Assembly: GCF_042453785.1 (NCBI RefSeq)
Contig: NC_091671.1
Coordinates: 9,184,001-9,248,000 of the forward strand
DNA from: Malus domestica
Taxonomy: Eukaryota > Streptophyta > Magnoliopsida > Rosales > Rosaceae
Direction of reading: 5' to 3'
Length of the DNA: 64,000 nt
The position numbers and the translations under genes were made by a program. Each line of letters opens with the position of its first letter. The stretch's first letter is position 1. The notes under the pieces are model-generated. The model worked only from the letters and a program-made list of their open reading frames with translations, ran no database searches and was not told the DNA's origin. Shown in pieces: positions 58,111 through 64,000 of the stretch.

Positions 58111-60691
58111 TGACACACCCTGTCCCGAAGGAGGGCATGCTGGCCGTCACGTGAGAGTGACGTAACCATTTACACAGTTCGGAAGCTTTAAAAATACAAT
58201 TACTAAGATGAAACACCCGAGGGTGAGTCCTACTTTTGTGAATTCTGTCAGGACACCGTTGGATTCCTCGTGGCCACCAAAGCTCTGCTATCTAGAACCT
58301 GGAGGGGCGCAAAAACAAAGTTGAGTGGGTCAGTAAAACAAAGTTTTTCGAAAACATTTCATTTAACAACATTTCTAACCCCTCGCTGTAAAACCTGTAT
58401 ACTTTCCCAGAAAATATAGTATATATAATCATATATAACAGCAAAACTCAAATCACAAGTCTTTAATCCTTTTCAGGAAAATATGCCATGCTATGCATCA
58501 AAACATAATAAGGATGCAACATTGTAACAGGTGAAATAAGGAATCAACCGGAGACCCTGCAGTTGGTCCTGTTCGGTTAATTCTATAGCTCAATATCCAA
58601 TCCAACCGGAGTCACCACTGTGACCTGTACGGCACTACTCTGCACATAAATCGAAACTACCTAAAGTAGTCTGTACGATAAGAATGGTGTAATAATACGC
58701 TCTAGTGCTTCTCTCATCCATCATCTGTGCACATAATCTAAAGTCACCTACAAGTCGGAACCCTCTCATGGTCTGTACAACATGTCGAAACCCTCTAATG
58801 GTCTGTACAACATGCACCTACTTGGATCCAAGGTGAGCGTGTGGTGCGAGGTGAATAATATAAGCACTAACACCAGGGGTGCAGGTTATGAGCTCTCAAC
58901 ACAATTCACATCATCAACAATTCACATGAATAACATAAAACTCACCTGATACTCACCTGTGCGTCCACAGCACCAATTCACATATATATGCAACAATTAC
59001 CAATTCATATATTTCATATATATGTATGCATGGCATTTTAAAACATACTTTCATTTAAATTCAATTTCTGGGAAAATCAATAGTATATAGGTATAAACAG
59101 AAAGTATTGCCCACTCACCTGGAGTTCGCCCAACAACTCCCTAGCACAACACATCAAGGCGTCATGACGATCGGCGCCTAGAACAATAATCAAATCCAAC
59201 CTCAAAAATCATCGATAGAATATATAACTTATATAAAACACGTCACTACGTAGTTCGATCCGGAAGATCTGCAACTCATATTTCAAATCCATAACTTTCA
59301 AAGGTCCATCATATACCTCTAGGACAACATCCTAAAATTTCATTACCATCCAACGGTTGGATCTCCGTCAATTTCCAAAACCAAGTGACGGTTAACATTC
59401 TATTTTATGAACTTACAACTCCAATTCCGAAAGATCCATAAATCGGATTCCCGATCCGTAAGTTCCTATAATCCTCAAATATTACGTATTACAACGTATC
59501 AAAGTTTGGTGACGATCCGACGGTTGGATCGTCGATTCACCTTTTGGCCTAACCACGAAACGTAACGAACTTAGGTTCAATTACTCAATTTACGTCCATC
59601 AATTATCAAAACTGAACCTAGAACCTTAAACATATGCTAAGAATGACATTGGTGGGCCATTGGCCACGCGCCGCCGCGGGTGGCGATCGGCCGCCCCGGC
59701 TTGCCGGAAAATCCAACTATTTCCAAAAATTCTCAAAAAATACAGAATTGAAGATCTCAATGATTAGAGTAAACTTTATACCTGAGGCCAAGGCCAATTT
59801 GGCCTGGAAGAGCTCCAATTTTTCCAAAACCGTGAAGAACCCTAGAATTGGGTGAGTTCCAATTCGACCTCCAAACATTTTCCGACGCCTCCAACACTGC
59901 TTGGGCTTTGCTCCTGGGTTCAAGGGAAGTCTAATGGTGGTGGAGATCAGCAGCAATGGTTGTAGAAAATAACGAATTGCCGTCGGGTGTCCTTTAAACC
60001 CACGGTTTCGATCCTTCCAAAACCGAGCCCAAACAACCTCAATTTTGAATGATAAAGGAAGGTGGACTGATGGTGAAAGATTCCCAAGTGATAACTCGAC
60101 TCAATTCGTCAGGATTTCATCGGAATTTTGTCGGATTTCTCTGCCCAGAAATCGGGCCGGCGCACGGGTCAGAGGGGGTACCCGGGTCAATCCTCTCCTT
60201 TTCCTTCTCCCTCCTTTCCTTCTTTCCTTCCTCTGGTTGGTTAGATTCTCCCTCTCTCTTCTCCTAATTCGCTGGACTCCCTCCTTTCTCTCCCGGAGCT
60301 CCGGCTCTCTCTTCCTTTGGTTGGGCAGTTTTGCCCAATCTCTTCTTCTTCTTCTTCTTCTTACGCACACACACACACAAACCTTCTTTCTCTCATCCCA
60401 ACCATCCATTTAATTCTTCATTAAATCTGGGCCGTCCAAATTTTAATAATAAAATTTATAAAATGCCCAAACTTCAAACTTTAAAATCTTTTTCGTTATA
60501 ACTCCAATTCACGCACCTTCTGTTCCCACGCGTCCGTAGCGACGAGTACTACGAGGATATGTCAAGAAAACAAATCTTAGATGGCACGACACAACGATTA
60601 ACCTCGAATATGCGCGTGCCTCAAAGGGCATTTTTGTAAAATCCTTTATTAAAACTTTAAAAACTCTTAAAATTAGGGACGGGCTGTCACA
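58111..60691 (-). mobile_element. Solo LTR, 2581 bp, with 5-bp target duplication
   Basis: It is absent from unit A (site near 4353) and flanked by CATTA (58106-58110 and 60692-60696). It begins TGACACACCCTGTCCCGAAG and ends GGGACGGGCTGTCACA, so both orientations read TG...CA, and the two ends are themselves imperfect inverted repeats of about 16 bp. There is no internal coding domain. It contains a (CTT)n-(CA)n stretch at 60342-60380. Most likely a large solo LTR of a gypsy-type element; the minus orientation is favoured only because it starts TGTGACAGCCC. A large non-autonomous DNA element with 5-bp duplications is the alternative. Confidence 0.65.
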
Positions 60692-60696
60692 CATTA

Positions 60697-61995
60697 TGTG
60701 CATTGATGTATATTCTAAGGCATAATGTTCAAAGTAACAACACTCACATATTTTAAATAGCTCTGTAACTCGTAAAATAACAAGTTAGTTAAAATGTACT
60801 CTCTTGAACTTTCTAAGGCACAAAGGTCATTGCACATACTTTAAACCATAGTATCAAGTCGCACAACAACCAAATTGCTTAATTGATTACAAATGTCTAA
60901 TTTTTTTGTTACATATTACAAATTGGTGCTGTTATAGACAGGTGTACCGTAGGCCATTAGAGAGAAAGAAAAAAAAACCCCCACAAATATAACTCCAAAA
61001 TCCCTGCTAGTATACCGCATTTGAGAAATTTCCTTTTGTGTATTTTCCTTTATTCGTTTCTTACCAAATATTTTATATATCTTTTTACACCAATCCTGTT
61101 ATGTTAATTTTTTTTTATTATGATAAATGCAAAGAAGCAAAATCTCATATAATTTATTTTTTGCTTCAGTTTCTTTCATATTTATGGATAAAGAATCCTT
61201 CTATATCAGATTTGTTTCTTGAATTTACAATTATTCCATATAATTACCAAAACAAAGCAATTGCTATGTTTATAAAATGTATGGAGTATGGACCGTTATG
61301 TATGTTGGTGTATTATTCTAAGGCTGATACAATGTACGAAGAAAAACATTCCATGTATTCCTAAATACTTTACTGAAGGAAAAAAGAACATTGGTATGAG
61401 GCTTTTAAGAAAAAAAATATATCATATTCAGAAAATTAAAAAGAAATGTTATTATTCAAGAAAATTAAAAAGAAATATTACATTTTTTGTTCCTTCATAG
61501 CCGTAGTTGCCGATGCCTAACTCATGGTAGTCCATCCCACAATTTTAAAGGGCTTGTTCAGGCAAGAATTTCACCGGGAAAGGTCCCTAGCTCAAGCACA
61601 CAGCTCCCCGAGGAGTTGGCACTTTGGTTGGCTGTCGGGCTCTTGTTTGTTTGTCGGGCTACAAGAAGAGGACATAGTTAGTTCTTAAAGGTGCCTTTGT
61701 CGGGCCTTAGGTGTAGGTCGTGAGGCTCGCAATCAAAACTAACTAAGTGCTAAGGCATGCCACTGCCATCTCTCTATGGCAGATGTAGAATGAGTGTATT
61801 TAAGCCGGTTACTTGCGCCCCAAGTTACTCTAACTTCTCATTATCAAAAGATTGTCGTGGATGAGTTAAGTCCACATTAAGTTCTTTTTTATGCCTTGAG
61901 ATCAATGACTTTTGTTTATCTTATATGCTTCAAAATGTGGAGGTCCAGATCTAATCAAAACATCAGTTTCATTTACTTTCACGATAGTAAAAGTA
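60697..61995. other. AT-rich intergenic DNA of unit C
   Basis: This is collinear with 4357-5670 of unit A. Open frames 61038-61364 and 61487-61681 are differently sized in the two copies and low in complexity, so they were not called. It ends just short of where the first SUV3-like exon would be. Confidence 0.55.
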
Positions 61996-62545
61996 TTAAG
62001 TGAACCAGATCTGAGAGTGAATGGAACTTCGGATCATTAAGAGACCGAAAATGACTTGCATATCTATTGAAGGATACATTATAATACCATATCTATTAAT
62101 GGAAAGGGAAAAACAAAGAGAGTCGGGCAAGATTTCACCTTGTCAGGCAAGGTTAAAACATCTTGCAGTCTCTTCCCTTGGCAGTTTACAAAAAGGATTG
62201 AGTACTAAAGGGGATGACTAGAAATGAGTTTACATATGAAAGATCGATACTACAACATTTAGGGAAAAGGTAGCAGAGCTTTTACATAGACAAAAGATGT
62301 CTTTCTAAGGAAGTCTAAGGCTAAAAGGGTGCAGAGTCTGGACAAAGCACGACTTTCTGGGTATTTGCTTGGCGGAGAGACAAGTTGTATGTTTGTTTGT
62401 TTGATTGGTTGAGTGTCCTTGTTTCTGGACCCTCTTCCTCCTTTTATAGACGAATTAGCCCAGCTGTGTTGTTTATGTTCTTGCCCGAAAGCAACTGAAG
62501 GGTAGTGAGTCACTGACCTTTTAACTTGTTTGCCATCCAAAAAGA
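61996..62545 (-). other. Unmatched 550-bp segment at a deletion junction
   Basis: It replaces the roughly 16 kb present in unit A between 5670 and 21684. On the minus strand it has a TATA-like CTATAAAAGGAGGAAGAGGG (about 62436-62455) followed by a CAA-rich stretch, as in an LTR promoter region. No termini or target duplication were recognised. Possibly a remnant of a retroelement through which the deletion occurred. Confidence 0.35.
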
Positions 62546-63122
62546 CTTGCATTGTTAAGCCCTGAAATTTGAACTAAATGCAAATTCCAATCTTGCATTG
62601 TTAAGCTCTGAAATTAGAACAAAAAAACTTGCATGAAATTGAAGTTTTCTCTGATTGAGAACTCCTTTTTCTTCTACTTGAAGTTTTCTCTGATTGATTT
62701 CTGAATAATTTAGAAATGGGTATGTTAAATTGTGGGTTACAATTTCAAAACCCATGTAGAGTGTGTGCATTTTTTCTAGTATGAAACTTATTTTTCACAA
62801 CCATTAACAAATTGTTTGCACCTTTACGCAATCTCCATTAGAAAAGCCACAAGTTTCTCAACCAAGCAAATTGGCATCATAATGTCCAACGGGTGCAAAT
62901 TAGCCTTTTCTCATTTTTTTAATTTTCTTTTGAAAAACACCAAGGAGCAGGTGCAGCTAGCACCATTACTATGTCTGTCCAAACATCAAATGCCCCTTTC
63001 TTTCTTTTTCTTCTGCAAAACGGCCACATAACCCAAACTCTTACTTTCTATAGGAAGCTTGCTAAAGACCAACTACCACGTCAACTAACTGAACTACTTA
63101 TATTATATGAGGTTCAAGATGT

Positions 63123-64000
63123 GGAATATTTCCTGATAATTTGTTATTGGAAAAATGTAATATTCCAAGGTTTGAAAGCTTACCCATGTTAGGGGTGGTT
63201 TGGGAGTGAGGTGATTAAAAAAAAAGCACCCATGAAAAAAAGTTGTGAGGGTTTTAGGCGTTTGGTAAACTGAAAAAAAATGGCTTATTTTGGAAGCTGT
63301 TGTGAGAATAAGCTGAAATTAAAGGAAAAAGCTGAAGCTGCTATTTGTAGCTTTGGAAAACTGGCTTTTTTTCAAAGCACATGAAGCTACATTGCTTCTT
63401 TAATGAAAAGACCCACTATCAGACTGCTTTTTTTTTTTTTCTAAAAGCACTTTTACAAAAAAATTTACCAAACACTCTGCTGATTTATTTCACAGCCGCT
63501 TATTCTCACAGCACAGCCGCTTATTCTCACAACAGTTTTTTTTCAAAGCACATCAATACCAAACCAGCCCAGGGGATGTTACCTGTGAAGCTATTATCCC
63601 CCCAAAGCAATGATTCCAAGCTCACCAGATTCCCTATCCCAGATGGGATGCTTCCATATATTTGGTTACGCTAAACCCAAAACCATTCAAGTTTGGTCGA
63701 GAGATTGGATATTGACATGGGCAATGTCCCTCCAAAATTGTTGTCGTTAATAATCAACCACTGTAACTGGGTGGCATTGGTCAAGTCCGAGAGAAAACTT
63801 AAGTCACCATCTTTACCGCTTCCAATATTATTATATTTAACGTTGAACCGCAGGAGGTTGTGAAGCTTTTGGAGATTCGGTACCTGTCCGATTAGGTTGT
63901 TTTTCCCAACCTCAAATAACCACACACTTGTGATATTGGATATTGAGGGAGGTATGGACCCAGTAAGTTGGTTTGAGAAGACGCTGAAGAATTCGAGATC
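63123..64000 (-). pseudogene. LRR-RLK copy C, kinase deleted, runs off the right edge
   Basis: From the edge the minus strand reads [60 protein letters not shown] and [20 protein letters not shown]. An in-frame TAG at 63671-63673 stands where copy B has a His codon. Beyond it the LRR sequence is interrupted by a MITE (63192-63570) and ends at about 63123, where it is joined through about 15 bp of filler to intergenic DNA equivalent to 43765. LRRs beyond about number 15, the transmembrane helix and the kinase are gone. The N-terminal part lies outside the window. Confidence 0.88.
63192..63570. mobile_element. MITE with GGG-TGGTTTGG inverted repeats
   Basis: The ends are GGGGTGGTTTGG and, on the other strand, GGGCTGGTTTGGTATTGATG, with repeated AAAAGCAC-type subterminal sequence. 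An internal direct repeat of CACAGCCGCTTATTCTCA lies at 63492-63528. It is inserted in an LRR exon; copies A and B show the uninterrupted site (for example 47641-47665). A PIF/Harbinger-type MITE is suggested by the terminal sequence, but the 3-bp duplication expected (TTA) is seen only on the left side. Confidence 0.7.

Larger units (their letters stand above)
51411..64000. repeat. Segmental tandem duplication, unit C (partial)
   Basis: Third paralogous unit, cut by the right edge. 51411-61990 is collinear with 1-5670 of unit A apart from insertions at 54181-54349, 54469-56985 and 58111-60691. After a roughly 550-bp unmatched segment it resumes at 62571 with sequence matching 21684 of A and 43235 of B. 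The equivalent of 5670-21684 in A is therefore missing. Confidence 0.88.

Noticed and set aside
60045..60413. 122-codon frame with Leu/Ser-rich translation
   Set aside because: Lies inside the solo LTR over CT- and CTT-rich simple sequence; both strands are open, as expected for low complexity.

Overview
This is nuclear DNA of a flowering plant. It is AT-rich, with intron-split genes showing GT-AG (and one GC-AG) splice sites, SINEs, MITEs, LTR retrotransposons, a CACTA transposon and a Cassandra-type 5S-bearing LTR. The mix of repeats looks like Rosaceae (apple/pear type), but that is an inference from recognised repeat styles; no search was possible.

The dominant structure is a segmental tandem triplication. 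Unit A covers about 1-29768, unit B 29769-51410 and unit C 51411 to the right edge. Each unit begins (left to right) inside a minus-strand rhomboid-protease gene. It then runs through intergenic DNA with plus-strand gene relics (SUV3-helicase-like and PDR/ABCG-like exons, plus unrecognised exons). Next come a minus-strand block of LRR receptor kinase genes (kinase relic, full-length gene, second kinase relic) and the 3' half of the next rhomboid copy. Unit A is longest because it gained a 6.7-kb Ty1/copia element (9992-16662) and an LTR-like plus LINE block (17848-20141). Unit B gained a truncated CACTA transposon (31006-33517), a Cassandra LTR (29769-30128) and two Mutator-style MITEs. Unit C gained an Au-type SINE, a 2.5-kb composite insertion with a Helitron-like core, and a 2.6-kb solo LTR. 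It has lost the equivalent of about 16 kb of unit A.

The one gene that looks fully intact is the LRR-XII (EFR/Xa21/At3g47570-like) receptor kinase at 24148-27347, with two exons and 1028 codons. Its unit-B copy (45702-48902) differs by a single-base frameshift in a homopolymer. The unit-C copy is a truncated LRR fragment running off the edge. The kinase is of the non-RD (HCD) type usual for innate-immune receptors. The rhomboid copies are each broken differently: unit B by a Cassandra LTR through the catalytic-serine exon, unit C by loss of the catalytic histidine and a frameshift.

Because paralogous units supply empty sites, many insertions can be delimited to the base and their target-site duplications read directly. 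This makes the window a good natural record of how a receptor-kinase cluster expands and decays. I did not see a convincing new biochemical system. The most interesting material is the layered duplication and insertion history and the repeated, independent inactivation of the rhomboid neighbour.
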